This document shows, piece after piece, positions 1 to 10,100 of a DNA stretch of 64,000 bases. The number at the start of each line of letters is the position of its first letter. The first letter of the stretch is position 1. The position numbers were made by a program, and so were the translations under genes. Source of the DNA: Microcyclosporella mali (lineage: Eukaryota > Ascomycota > Dothideomycetes > Mycosphaerellales > Mycosphaerellaceae); contig NHNU01000009.1 of the NCBI GenBank assembly GCA_002785985.1, forward strand, positions 248,001 to 312,000. The letters are read 5' to 3'. Under the pieces are notes generated by a model that worked only from the letters and a program-made list of their open reading frames with translations, had not been told where the DNA came from and did no database searches.

Positions 1-438
1 TATTGATGGTGACGTATCTGCCTATGGGAAGGCGTTGAATGAGAATTGAGGTCGGATATTCCCAGAAGAGGTAGCCGACTAGTGTTCTTAGTCCCCGAAG
101 TACTGCTGCAAAGTCGTGTTACTTACAGTAGAAGATAGAGGACACCCAACTATACTGGTCGCCATGCAGATGCTACCACCATTAGCACCCATCCCCACAC
201 GAACACTGTGAATCAAACCCACTGTAGAATCCTTCAATCCAAATACAGCCGCGCTCGAAAGAATCGTCTTGTCCATGAAATTGAGGTTGTACGTCACGAA
301 CAATAACGGAATGATCCAGAAGTCGATTTTGCGCACAACTTTCCTCGCTGCAGCGGAGTCTTCGGGACTTTCGAGACCTTCCGCATCATCGCTCCTGGGT
401 TGTTTGGAAGCTGCAATATCTATCGCTTTGTCTGCCAT
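1..438 (-). CDS. MFS transporter, ACS (Dal5-like) family, 5' part only
   Basis: N-terminal part of a major facilitator permease; the gene runs off the left edge. I read three exons: 438-223, 172-127 and 78-1, separated by introns 222-173 and 126-79, both GT...AG with CTAAT/CTAAG-like branch sites. The spliced product has a polar N-terminus, then first-helix text FWIIPLLFVTYNLNFMDKT, then DQYSWVSSIFYFGYLFWEYP, the signature order of the anion:cation symporter subfamily (allantoate, nicotinate, pantothenate and similar permeases) in the plasma membrane. The substrate cannot be told from this fragment. The start is the ATG at 438; the frame stays open upstream to about 705, so an earlier ATG (near 600) is possible. 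Confidence 0.8.
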
Positions 439-837
439 GCTATGCTTCAAGTCTGAGGATTTGATCCGATGGCTTGGAAGTCCTGTTTGATGATCGAGCG
501 TTGACGCCGAAGCAGAAGCGGAAGGACCCGGCGTGACGAGTGACTCGACATTAACGTCCACCGCAAGACATTTGTATCCTCCTCCATGCCTTGAAGGCAT
601 GGTGGCTGATAAGTAAAGCTTTGTTCCGTGTAGGCAGTATCGATATCGAAAGATAGGCCAAAGTTCGGCTCGCATGCCGGCTTGGCTTGATCGGCAGCCT
701 TGCATGAAGCTTCAGTGTTTGAACATCAGGATCCGGAGTGTGTTGTTCGCATCATTTCCTTGCATACACATACGTCCATGACATGAATGTGAGGCTTGAA
801 TACACCAACTCTTCGTGTGACCGGGAGAGGTATAGGA
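439..837. other. Intergenic, upstream of MFS gene and downstream of GST gene
   Basis: About 400 bases between the MFS start and the stop of the minus-strand GST gene. It should hold the MFS promoter and the GST 3' UTR. I see no further gene or repeat. Confidence 0.5.
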
Positions 838-2004
838 TTATCCCCTGCCAACATGTTCCGAAAAGTTGAATCCTGAATGCGCTTCAACTGCCTCTACACC
901 CCAATCTAAGCTCTTCTCATAGTCTACCACCTCTGGCATATCAATCCTCCCAGGCTTCAGTCTTGCCCAGTCCAGCTCCACCCCTTCCTCAATATGCGGC
1001 CACGGGCCCATAGGCGTGATCGCCTTTGGGTTCACATCCCCATGACTCTTCGTATAATTCTCCTTGATATGCCTGAAGTCCGTGGTATCCTTGCACACCC
1101 CATGGTTCCAATACATATTCTTCACCCAGTTATGCAGTACAGGGTACGAGTAGCGGATCATGCCGAGATTGCACTTGAAGTGTTGCACATAGACTGCATC
1201 GAAGCGTATGAGCGTTGCGTAGACGCGGACATCTGATTCGGTCATCTGTGAGCCCAGGATATAGGGACCACCGGATTGGTAGGCGAGAGCTTCGAGTTTG
1301 TTGAGGCTGGCGAATACGGGTGGGAGATTCTTCTCGTAGTTGGCTTGATCGGGAGCGAAGCCGGCCTTGTAGACGCCTGTGTTGAGGTCACGTTGCAGAG
1401 GGCCGGCGAGTGCGTCAATCTGTTCGCGGAGGGATTCAGGGTAAAGGGTGACTTGCTGCAGATCGGGAGGAAGGAGAGGGTCGAAGCAATGTTGAAGATC
1501 GCGGAGTAACTCGTGAGACTCGTTGTTGACGATAGTGTTGAGCTTCTTGTCCCAGAGGACAGGCACACTATAACGGCCCTTGTAGTCTTTGTCTGCTTTG
1601 AAATAGAGCTCGTGCATGAACCTGCTGCCAAAGAGCTTGTCCTCTGTTGCGCCTTCGTAATCCGTCTCTCCCTTGTGGTTAAAGCGCCAGCCCGGCCAGC
1701 CTTTGTCGTCACCTTTGGGATACGGCTTGACTATGCTGGTATCAATGCCTGCGTATTTCTGCAGTTGCTTGAGATGTACGACGAAGTTCGCTCGGTGGGC
1801 AAATGGGCAAAAGAGGCCAATGTACAAGTGGTAGCGGTTTTGCTCGGGTTGGAAGGGACCGTCAGCTGTGATCTTGCCGTGAAATGAATCCTCTGGCCCG
1901 GCGTGCCACGATGATGGCAGTGAAGTGGAAGCCATTGTGCGAGCGTGAGCTATGGTGGATGAGGGGCGAAGTGTTCTCGTGAGCTGTGTTAGACGTGAGA
2001 GCAT
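838..2004 (-). CDS. ECM4: Omega-class glutathione S-transferase / glutathionyl-hydroquinone reductase, Ecm4-like
   Basis: 388-residue, intron-free protein. Family role: glutathione-dependent reduction of glutathionyl-hydroquinones and dehydroascorbate-type substrates. The thioredoxin-fold active-site motif is FCPFAHR with the catalytic Cys at about residue 66. Further Ecm4-like blocks are GWRFNHKG, YSVPVLWDKK, VNNESHELLR and, in the helical C-terminal half, PYILGSQMTESDVRVYATLIRFD. The N-terminus MLSRLTQLTRTLRPSST is basic and hydroxylated like a mitochondrial presequence; a second ATG (MASTSLP) 24 codons in could give a cytosolic form. Length is typical of the family. It stands alone; the upstream neighbour is a divergent pseudogene. 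Confidence 0.9.
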   Translation of the reverse strand: MLSRLTQLTRTLRPSSTIAHARTMASTSLPSSWHAGPEDSFHGKITADGPFQPEQNRYHLYIGLFCPFAHRANFVVHLKQLQKYAGIDTSIVKPYPKGDDKGWPGWRFNHKGETDYEGATEDKLFGSRFMHELYFKADKDYKGRYSVPVLWDKKLNTIVNNESHELLRDLQHCFDPLLPPDLQQVTLYPESLREQIDALAGPLQRDLNTGVYKAGFAPDQANYEKNLPPVFASLNKLEALAYQSGGPYILGSQMTESDVRVYATLIRFDAVYVQHFKCNLGMIRYSYPVLHNWVKNMYWNHGVCKDTTDFRHIKENYTKSHGDVNPKAITPMGPWPHIEEGVELDWARLKPGRIDMPEVVDYEKSLDWGVEAVEAHSGFNFSEHVGRG

Positions 2005-2608
2005 GGGAAGTGAGTGTGTAGTAGAACCAGGAAGGAAGCAAGTGAGGCCTACGATGAGAGTGACAGTAAGCCACAGCGTGGTATTGCGTCTGACATTGCG
2101 GATGTGATTACATATCGATGTGGTAATTCATGTCGACAACTGTGAGGAGAGTTCGAGGAGTGACGACACCTGGCTGGCTACCTGGCTGCGTCCCTCGTTC
2201 TCATTTCCCAGCCACGCCATTTCTCAAACATAACCGTGACGAGCAAGCAGAACATCCTGGAGTCATATCCCATGCTAAGGGACAAATCAGTATTCGGCTG
2301 ATGTTAGATAGACACCATTAAGAGATCTATCAACGACGAAAGATGTCATTGGAATGCCGTCGGCTCACCGTATGGCTTTGCCCAAGCTCGCCGCTTGTTA
2401 TCGCTCGTGTGATCCACGATACACCACTCTCTGGCTAGCGAGTTGTGATATGGCATTCACACCAGAAGGGACTGGTTCCAAGCGACAAGAGCTATAGCAA
2501 GTAGCTGTTCCCGAAGCGACTGAGCGTTCGAAGTGCAGACCCACTTCTACCAGACTTGAGGCTTTGTTCACGGACAGACCACATCGTCCTGGATGTTGAA
2601 CAGACAAT
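2005..2608. other. Intergenic between GST gene and divergent deaminase pseudogene
   Basis: About 600 bases holding the GST promoter and what was presumably the promoter of the deaminase pseudogene. No credible ORF, RNA gene or repeat was seen. Confidence 0.5.
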
Positions 2609-3685
2609 ATGGACGTCTCACCATTCATTCAAAATATGCCAAAACTCGAACTCCACGTCCACATCGAAGGTACACTAACGCCGGAACTCCGCTGAAAGCT
2701 CACTCAGAAGAACTCTATCTCTCTTCCTTACAGCTCGTTAGACTCCTCTTAAGCCAGCTATGCAACAATGTACAACCACCGCCGCGAAGTGAATGGCGAT
2801 AACGGCCCCTCGATATTCCTCGAAGCGTACTACAACGGGGTAGAAGTCCTACACACCGAAGAAGTTTTCTACTTGCTCGCGATGGAGTATTTTGAGAAAG
2901 CTGCTGCTTTAAACGTGAGGTTGCGGAGCCATTCTTTGACATTCAAGCGCACACGCGGCGAGATATGGTTGTTGCGGCTGTGACAAAGGGACAGAAGAGA
3001 GCCAGTGAGGACGCGGAGGTGAAAATCATGTGAAGTCCAACTAGACGCTTTGCTTTTGCGTGATATGAGTGTCGAGGAGGCAGAAGCTACGTATGAAGCC
3101 TGTGCACCTTGGACAGGCCACGTCTTCGATGCTATCGGCCTGGACAGCAGCGAGTACAATCGACCATTCACCCTCTTCAATCCACTCTACAGGAAAGCCA
3201 GAGCAGATTGCCTCAAAATCACTGGCCACTGTGATGTAGGACAGAAGAACACACACGAGCACATTATACAAGCCATCACTAATGTCGCCGGTACTGGCTT
3301 GGACCGCATCAATCACGGTCTTGCTGCCGCTGAACGATCAGAACTAATTGAGACGATTAAGGAGCGAGAACTCGATATGACGCTCTGCCCGCACGCCTAC
3401 AACCGACGAAATCCAGCTGGATATGTCTTTCCACTTGTGAGGAGATTGTTTGACGTGGGCATCAAGATCACAATCAATTCGAATGACCCTACGTATAATC
3501 ACAACATGTGGGTGACGAATAACCTGCAAATCACGATGATGGAGTGTGGGATCACGAATGGGGATATGGTGAAGTCATAAAAGAATGCGATTGAGATTTG
3601 TTGGGCTGGGGAGGAGGTCAAGAAGGAGTTAAGACAGGTGTTGAGTGACTTTGTCCTCGCAAATGAGACGATTGGTATCCACTGA
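2609..3685 (+). pseudogene. Adenine/adenosine deaminase-like pseudogene (AAH1 family)
   Basis: Reading across frames recovers almost a whole deaminase. The start MDVSPFIQNMPKLELHVHIE has the metal-binding HxH. A middle part follows (MYNHRREVNGDNG, FLEAYYNGVEVLHTEEVFY), then an EPFFDIQAHTRR block, then ITGHCDVGQKNTHEHI, DRINHG and a SNDPTYNHN block. Damage: in-frame TGA at 2693-2695, TAA at 2750-2752, a one-base loss near 2920 (tract resumes in another frame), a second frame change near 3030-3050, and TAA at 3578-3580, after which the family C-terminus (KNAIEICWAGEEVK...) continues in frame to a TGA at 3683. The usual S-D-D-P catalytic block reads S-N-D-P, losing one Asp. The two TAA codons could come from CAA (CpA to TpA), as repeat-induced point mutation would do, but the TGA does not fit that. 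Confidence 0.85.
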
Positions 3686-4296
3686 GCCAACTGATCCATA
3701 GCAGGCCAGCTGTACTTGTGCATCAAGCTGCATCTAAGACGAAGTGACATATCATCTCGGAATGCGCCACTTCGTCTTGGACGCCGCCTGCCTATCATGA
3801 GCAGATGCCAAAGAGAATCTGTGGCAAGAGTCGCAAACTTCGCATCTGCTCAGCACTGCTTAGCGGCTCAGCAGGCTTGCAGTCAGTCAAGATCAGCTGC
3901 CCGACTATGCGTGCGCTTGAGCAAGAACAACCCTCACACTACTGCAAGTCATCAGAAGGCGACATGGTTCGCATGCGTGATGATTGCGTTCATGGTGGCG
4001 TTTGACTCGCATTGTAGCTGAAGTCTAACCAGACGAGCACAAGTCTGAGGCCGCCCGGTCCCACTTCACCACATAGATACATATGCGTCGCTTCCGCACT
4101 CATTGCCGGGCAGCTTCAGAGATGCTTGATCCACCTCTTCGTACTGACCTTCATCGCATTGCTTCCAGGCATCGCAACACACTACCTTTACGACATTTAT
4201 GCCGCGCCAGCCTCCTTGGACAGCTTCCAAAATCTGACATTTGAGGCTTGTGGCCGCGCTCCATCGACGCTATTGATCTGGTGTGGTCGCTGAACC
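3686..4296. other. Intergenic, upstream of NLR gene
   Basis: About 610 bases with only short overlapping open frames and no recognisable protein. Presumed promoter region of the NLR-like gene. Confidence 0.45.
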
Positions 4297-7200
4297 ATGA
4301 AACGACTGAAGAAAGAAGACTACACTGTGGGATGGATTTGTGCTCTTTCAGTGCCTGAATGGCAAGCTTCGCGACTACTATTCGATGAAGAGCACGATGA
4401 TGTCCAGTTGGGGTCATCAGCCACCTACCAGTATGCATATGGAGATATAAATGGGCATAATGTTGTCATGGGCTGTCTTCCAGAGACTCAGATGGGCATC
4501 GGTCCAGCAGCAGCAGTCGCGTCCGAGATGAGGAACACCTTCACCAGTTTACGATTCGGCCTGCTTGTTGGCGTGGGCCGCGGCGTCCCAAGCGAGGATC
4601 ACGATATTCGTCTCGGAGATGTGGTTGTCAGTTATCCCAGTAAAGACCAAAAGCATGGCGGTGTTCGGCATCATGACTATGGCAAAGAGATACAGCAAGG
4701 CACGTTCCAGCACATGGGCATGCTCAACGCACCACCCGATATCTTGCTTTCAGCCATGGCCAAGATTCGATCAGCAAGACCTGCACAGAGTGTATTCCAC
4801 GATTATCTCCGGGAGTTCCAGAAGTTTCAGGAGGATACGCCGGAATTTTGTCGCCCTCCACCGCTGGATAAGTTGTTCGCAGCAACGTGTGTTCACCCCT
4901 CCAAAGAGCCTACCTGTAGAAGATGTCCCGCCGAGCACGAAATCATGCGAAGACCCAGGGTATCGACCCCAGGTGATGTCCATCCTGTCAAAGTACATTA
5001 TGGAACTATAGCTTCGGGCAACCAGGTCATCAAAGATGCCGAGAAGAGAGACCTCATCCGACAAGAATATGGAGATGACATATTGTGCTTTGAAATGGAA
5101 GCTGCCGGCCTAATGAATCAGTTTCCTGGAATCGTCATTCGCGGCATAGCTGATTACTGCGACTCTCACAAAAACAAAGCTTGGCAGCCATTTGCTTCGG
5201 CCGCCGCTGCGGCGTGGGCGAAAGAACTGCTACGAAACATTGTGCCCGCGGAAGTGTGCGACCGCGATACCATCAGCCAGATACAGATGTCAAGCCAGAA
5301 GACAGCGGCAATCGCAACCATAATACCTTATGAAAGGGACAAGCGCTTTGTCGGCCGGGAAGACATCCTCGAGCGAGTTCAGATGAACCTCTTCACGCCC
5401 GAGGCGCACACTCGCACCGCTCTTGTAGAACTCGGAGGAGTGGGCAAATCTCAGATTGCCATTGAGTACGCTTGGAGAATACATGCTTTACGCAATGACA
5501 CTTCTGTCTTTTGGGTTCATGCAAGTAGCTCTGGTCGCTTTCGCGATGAGTATCAATATATTGCAAGGCTTATAGGACTACCCGGATTTGACGATCCTCG
5601 ACAGGATCACGTCAGAATCGTGAAAGAATATCTCAATGATCAAGCTAGCGGCAGATGGCTCTTTGTCTTGGACAACACCGACAAGGGTGAATTGACCAAA
5701 AGCTGGTCAGACCAATCCTCTTTCTCTATACCCGAGCATTTGCCATCGAAACGCGGTTGCGCCATCTTGGTCGCGTCCCGGGACCGTCAAGCTGCTTATG
5801 ATCTCGTCTCGAGAAGAGACTTCATCATCGATGTGCCTCCTATGGATGAAGAGGACGCAGTTCAGCTCTTTCGAAATCGAACGTCCGATCGAGTTTGGGA
5901 GCCTGTACTCGCTCATAGGCTGGTCGGCCAACTTGATCGCATTCCTCTGGCAATTACTCAGGCTGCAGCATTCATTGACAGTAGGGAGCGAATGACTCTC
6001 AGTGCGTACTTAGAGCGCTTTGAGACTGACCAGGAGGATCTCCTCTCGCAGAGCCAGAATGATCTTCGCCGAGATCAGGATGTGCCGAACTCCGTCATCA
6101 AGACATGGGAGATAACATTTCGGCAGATCCGAGATCAGGATGCCGTCGCTGCTGAGATCCTTTTTCAAATCTGCTTTCTGCAGAAGCGAAGTATCCCTGT
6201 GAGCCTGTTCGGACAACCTGCTACATCGCCTGCAAAGCTAGACGATGCCATCGAGCTTCTGTTAAGGTATTCTTTCGTTTCAAAGCAACCAGGCCATGAA
6301 AACCTCATCGAAGTACACGGATTGGTGCAAGCTTCAACAAAAGCTTGGGTGCGAGCAACGAATAGACTTGATTATTGGTGCTACCAGGCTTTGAGATCTA
6401 TATGGATCCATTATCCGGATGCCAGGCCGAAGGATTGGAGCGTGTGTCGATTACTAGATCCTCACGCGGACAGCGCCGTGCTTTCGTCGACAATGCATTG
6501 GGATTTCAACGAGACCGAGGCCACACCTATTTCGGCTACCCCAAATAACGACGATGAAGATCCCAAAGCAACAAAATACACTAGTCAGAACGCAAGAGCT
6601 GTGAGGGGGAAGTTGCTCTACAATCGCACCATGTATCACTTTCAGCAGGGTCACTTTCAAAAAGCCATCGACATGGCAACTATGGGACGAGAAGATTTCA
6701 CACTTGCCCTAGGAACCGATCACGCGAACACGCTGAGCTTCGGCAGACTCCTCGCAGACTCTCATCTCTCAACGGGACATTTTGAAAACGCCGCTGAGAT
6801 CGGCGCAACTGTGGCAGAGCGCCAGAGGGACCTTCTTGGGGCCGAGAGCCGAGACACACTCGCATCACTTGCAACACTGGCTATGGCTTATGAGGCTCTG
6901 GGTCAACTGGAAGCAGCCAAAAATATACTCATCGACGTGATCAAGGCATATGAGACTCAACTTCCTGCTGATCACGAGGAACTATTGGTTGCTTTCAGCA
7001 ATCTCGCCCTTATTCATGGCAAGCAAAAAGATTGGAAGGCGAAGAGAAGCACGGAAGAAAAAGTCTACGCAGCTCTTCAGCGGGTCAAGGGACCTAGCGA
7101 CCCAGAAACCCTCACCATCATGGCCAACCTGGCTCAGACCCTCGATAGTCTTGGAGAATGGAGCGAGGCACAGAGCATGTTTCGCAACGTTTTGCAGATG

Positions 7201-7881
7201 CGACGCAGAGTCTTCGACGAGACAAACAGCAACGTTCTCAAGTCCATGGAGTCGCTTTCGAACATGCTTTGGAGGCTTGGAAATACAGCTGAAGCTTACT
7301 ACTGGAGCGAAACCATCGAACGAAGCGTCGAGAAGGGCTCGTCTGACCAAGCAGGACGATTATCTTTTATTACAGACCAGCAACCGAGAATGATCTCTAT
7401 GGAGATTGAACCTGGGAAAGCTCGGCTGCTCCACGAACGGTCTCTGCGAATACACCAATCGGCCTTTGGAGAAGATGATCGTAGAACTCTGGTCTGTATG
7501 TACAATTATTCGAAGCTTCTGAAAGCGCTGCACCTGGAAGTGGAAGCTCTTGACTTGCTCGAGCACTGTGTCGTGCTTTGCAATGTACATCTCGGCTATG
7601 GTGACCATCACACCTCGACAGCCGAGCGGCTTTTTCAATCATGGTCCTTAGCGTTATTCTCGACGCCTAAAGACCTCCTTGCATGGGCTGGCGCTTTAAG
7701 GATTCCCACAGACCCAATAGCTACGACCCATAGTTTGGAGGGCACTGACGTGCTACCTGTACAGAGTATGGAGGACGATCACAAGCACCAGTGCCGGACG
7801 AGTTTGAAACCCTGGGCGCAGAAGTCGACGGCGATGAGGCACCAGTACCCGATGAATTTGAAGTGGATGAAGGAGTACTAG
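4297..7881 (+). CDS. Fungal NLR-like receptor: nucleoside-phosphorylase-like / NB-ARC / TPR
   Basis: 1194-residue single-exon protein. Residues about 8-320 form a PNP/UDP-phosphorylase-like domain (YTVGWICALSVPEWQAS start, LVGVGRGVP, IRLGDVVVS, FEMEAAGLM, VIRGIADYCDSH). Residues about 345-620 form an NB-ARC NTPase with P-loop LVELGGVGKSQIAIEYAW (near 377), Walker B WLFVLDNTD (near 454) and an IPLAITQAAAFI block. From about 770 to 1110 there are TPR-type repeats (YHFQQGHFQKAID, LATLAMAYEALGQLEAA). In this class the N-terminal domain is taken as the effector, the centre as an ATP/GTP switch and the repeats as sensor; members are linked to heterokaryon incompatibility and non-self recognition. 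Oddities: the first Gly of the P-loop (GxxxxGKS) is Glu, and the last ~40 residues look out of frame. Confidence 0.9.
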   Translation: MKRLKKEDYTVGWICALSVPEWQASRLLFDEEHDDVQLGSSATYQYAYGDINGHNVVMGCLPETQMGIGPAAAVASEMRNTFTSLRFGLLVGVGRGVPSEDHDIRLGDVVVSYPSKDQKHGGVRHHDYGKEIQQGTFQHMGMLNAPPDILLSAMAKIRSARPAQSVFHDYLREFQKFQEDTPEFCRPPPLDKLFAATCVHPSKEPTCRRCPAEHEIMRRPRVSTPGDVHPVKVHYGTIASGNQVIKDAEKRDLIRQEYGDDILCFEMEAAGLMNQFPGIVIRGIADYCDSHKNKAWQPFASAAAAAWAKELLRNIVPAEVCDRDTISQIQMSSQKTAAIATIIPYERDKRFVGREDILERVQMNLFTPEAHTRTALVELGGVGKSQIAIEYAWRIHALRNDTSVFWVHASSSGRFRDEYQYIARLIGLPGFDDPRQDHVRIVKEYLNDQASGRWLFVLDNTDKGELTKSWSDQSSFSIPEHLPSKRGCAILVASRDRQAAYDLVSRRDFIIDVPPMDEEDAVQLFRNRTSDRVWEPVLAHRLVGQLDRIPLAITQAAAFIDSRERMTLSAYLERFETDQEDLLSQSQNDLRRDQDVPNSVIKTWEITFRQIRDQDAVAAEILFQICFLQKRSIPVSLFGQPATSPAKLDDAIELLLRYSFVSKQPGHENLIEVHGLVQASTKAWVRATNRLDYWCYQALRSIWIHYPDARPKDWSVCRLLDPHADSAVLSSTMHWDFNETEATPISATPNNDDEDPKATKYTSQNARAVRGKLLYNRTMYHFQQGHFQKAIDMATMGREDFTLALGTDHANTLSFGRLLADSHLSTGHFENAAEIGATVAERQRDLLGAESRDTLASLATLAMAYEALGQLEAAKNILIDVIKAYETQLPADHEELLVAFSNLALIHGKQKDWKAKRSTEEKVYAALQRVKGPSDPETLTIMANLAQTLDSLGEWSEAQSMFRNVLQMRRRVFDETNSNVLKSMESLSNMLWRLGNTAEAYYWSETIERSVEKGSSDQAGRLSFITDQQPRMISMEIEPGKARLLHERSLRIHQSAFGEDDRRTLVCMYNYSKLLKALHLEVEALDLLEHCVVLCNVHLGYGDHHTSTAERLFQSWSLALFSTPKDLLAWAGALRIPTDPIATTHSLEGTDVLPVQSMEDDHKHQCRTSLKPWAQKSTAMRHQYPMNLKWMKEY

Positions 7882-10100
7882 ACAACGATCCTTGATCTGG
7901 ATCTTCTTCCGATGCGCAGGACAACCGCCAACCACTTCTCGTGAGAGGTCCAGCTGATGATGTCGACGGAGGTGCGTGTTCTCAGCCCAAGCATCACAAG
8001 CCCAGACCAGGAGTCGTCAGCATCAACTGTCGTTAGTCCTAGGGCTTGCGTCTTGTGCGAAAGCTGATCCAAGACCATTGCCGAGTGCAGTGAGGCTGGA
8101 TTTCCGGCCAGGTTGTACACTGAGGCGGCCAAGTGTCCAGCAAACATTCGTTGGCGAAAAGTGTTCATTCCTCGATAAGTGCATCGGGCTCACATAAGGT
8201 CAAAGGCTTTGGGCTGGCGCTCGACGTTGCTCCGGTAATCACTCATCTTGCACGATGCCAAGCCAGAATCTGACCGCCCTGAATATATCTTCAGGTCTAG
8301 CTCGACTACAAATGCTGCCCAAAAGACAAAGCGTGCGTTTCCAGTCAAAACAATCGAAGCAACAGACGTCAGGAGCGAGAATCTTTTGCCGTCGTGAACA
8401 AGCCGTAATGCACGGCATGTGGCAGGCGAAACGCAGTGCAGTTTCCCGCTCTGGAGCGACGACGTGTATAACAGATGACGCTACGTTCTCTCAGTCGGCA
8501 CTGAGCCCGCTTCTGATAGCTATGGCGCGAGGGAGACTAGCAGTGCACGCTACCATCGCCTTCGGCTGGTTTAACCTGGCTGCTACCTCAACTCCGCTGT
8601 GCTCGAAAAATCGGTTTTCCGCGGTGATAGCCCCGAAGGCCGCTACTGCAAGAGACTTGTGTAAGTACCCAGTACACAAAACTAGTCCGACTTGCTTCGT
8701 TCGGCTTCCGAGCCGAGCCTAGTATTCATGGTCTTGTGTGTGTTTCATGCATCCTGCAACATCAAGCGACCTCTTTGAACCTTTCTCGTGGTGCACTGAT
8801 CTATACCGAGCTTCACAACGTGTCTGTGCCTCGCGGATTGGGTTGTGGCTTCTCCACCAACGTGCCTCGATGAATGGATCTCCGGGCAAGGCTGAGTTCC
8901 AGGCGAGTTCATGCCACCTTGTCGCGCTGGTCTGTGATTGCTCTTCTGCTGCAGCACGCGCCGTCCTCGATTTGTTTGGTGATTCGTGGACAACGCAAAA
9001 TGACTCACAGAGCTCGACAGCAGCAGCAGGCTGATCCGGCCTTGCCCGAGACAGATAGCACATCTGACGTTCGTGGGTGATTTGAAGCGAAACTTCGAAG
9101 CACAAGGCGTACGTAGAGTGACTAACCATGATTAATTGTGATGCCATAACGATGAGCGATGAATTACAAGTTTCGCCTTCCAAGTTCCCAAATTTGCTTG
9201 ATCTCAGGTAGACCAGTTTCACGAAGCCCCCACAAGGCGCTTGTCTTCGGTCTCTGTCAGTCTACTGCATGATGCACGATCCCGCACATGACTTTCCTGC
9301 CACGCTTATGCAGTCTGACGATTCAGCCTGGAATCATGCATGCCAGTACCGTGCTCTGCCGCGCTCACCGGTCTTGACCCAGCAGTATGGTAGCGACCCG
9401 AACCAGAACTTTTAACTGCTGAGCTCTGGGTCATCTCAAGCTATGTCATTTGTTCACTCGACGTTGCAGGTATCGCAGTCATGATTGGGAGCCTACCTGG
9501 AGATTGCAGATGCCAAGTGGTGCAGGAGAACTAAGAGTACCGAGGAATTGACGATGATTGGACCATGGTAGGGGAGCACGATTTAACCTCTTGATCTTGA
9601 ATCGAGGCAAGGCTAACATCCTCTCAGGGCGGCCTTGCCATGCCCCTTTGGCGGACGCCTTGTGTGGCTGAGACGAGATCCTGCAGGATTTACAGCACGA
9701 GATCAGGCTTGTATTTCGGATAATGTGGTTGGGAAAGCGGCTGGCAGTTCAACAACCTTGGCAGGGCGGCATCGAAAGCCTGTCAAACGGGAGTTGGTCA
9801 TCAAATGGATGTCGATGTGTTTCTTAGCTCGCATTGTCGAGAGCATAAAGGCAAAACTTGCGGGATCGATGCGCTGGGCTGCGCGCCACGGCATTTGACA
9901 GGAGGAGAAACTGCGCGATGTTTCGTCAACACTGATGCAGAACGTCTGATGGTGAACCGCCTACATTAATCAGGAAACGTGTTGCTGTTGGCTTAGAGAG
10001 ATTTGTACACCAATATGCTTCCCGAAGCTCTATGTTCTCGTGTATGTGCCGAATCTCCAAGCCAAATGTACATGGTAATACAGTATCAGGAATCGCATGC
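7882..10100. other. Gene-poor interval
   Basis: About 2.2 kb. Open frames of up to 167 codons occur on both strands (for example 8255-8722 plus and 8719-9222 minus), but they overlap each other, have no domain-like composition and look like chance. No RNA gene, repeat array or transposon protein was recognised. Confidence 0.4.

Noticed and set aside
8255..9222. Open frames of 155 (plus) and 167 (minus) codons in the 8-9 kb gap
   Set aside because: They occur in a stretch dense with overlapping open frames on both strands and match no family I know.
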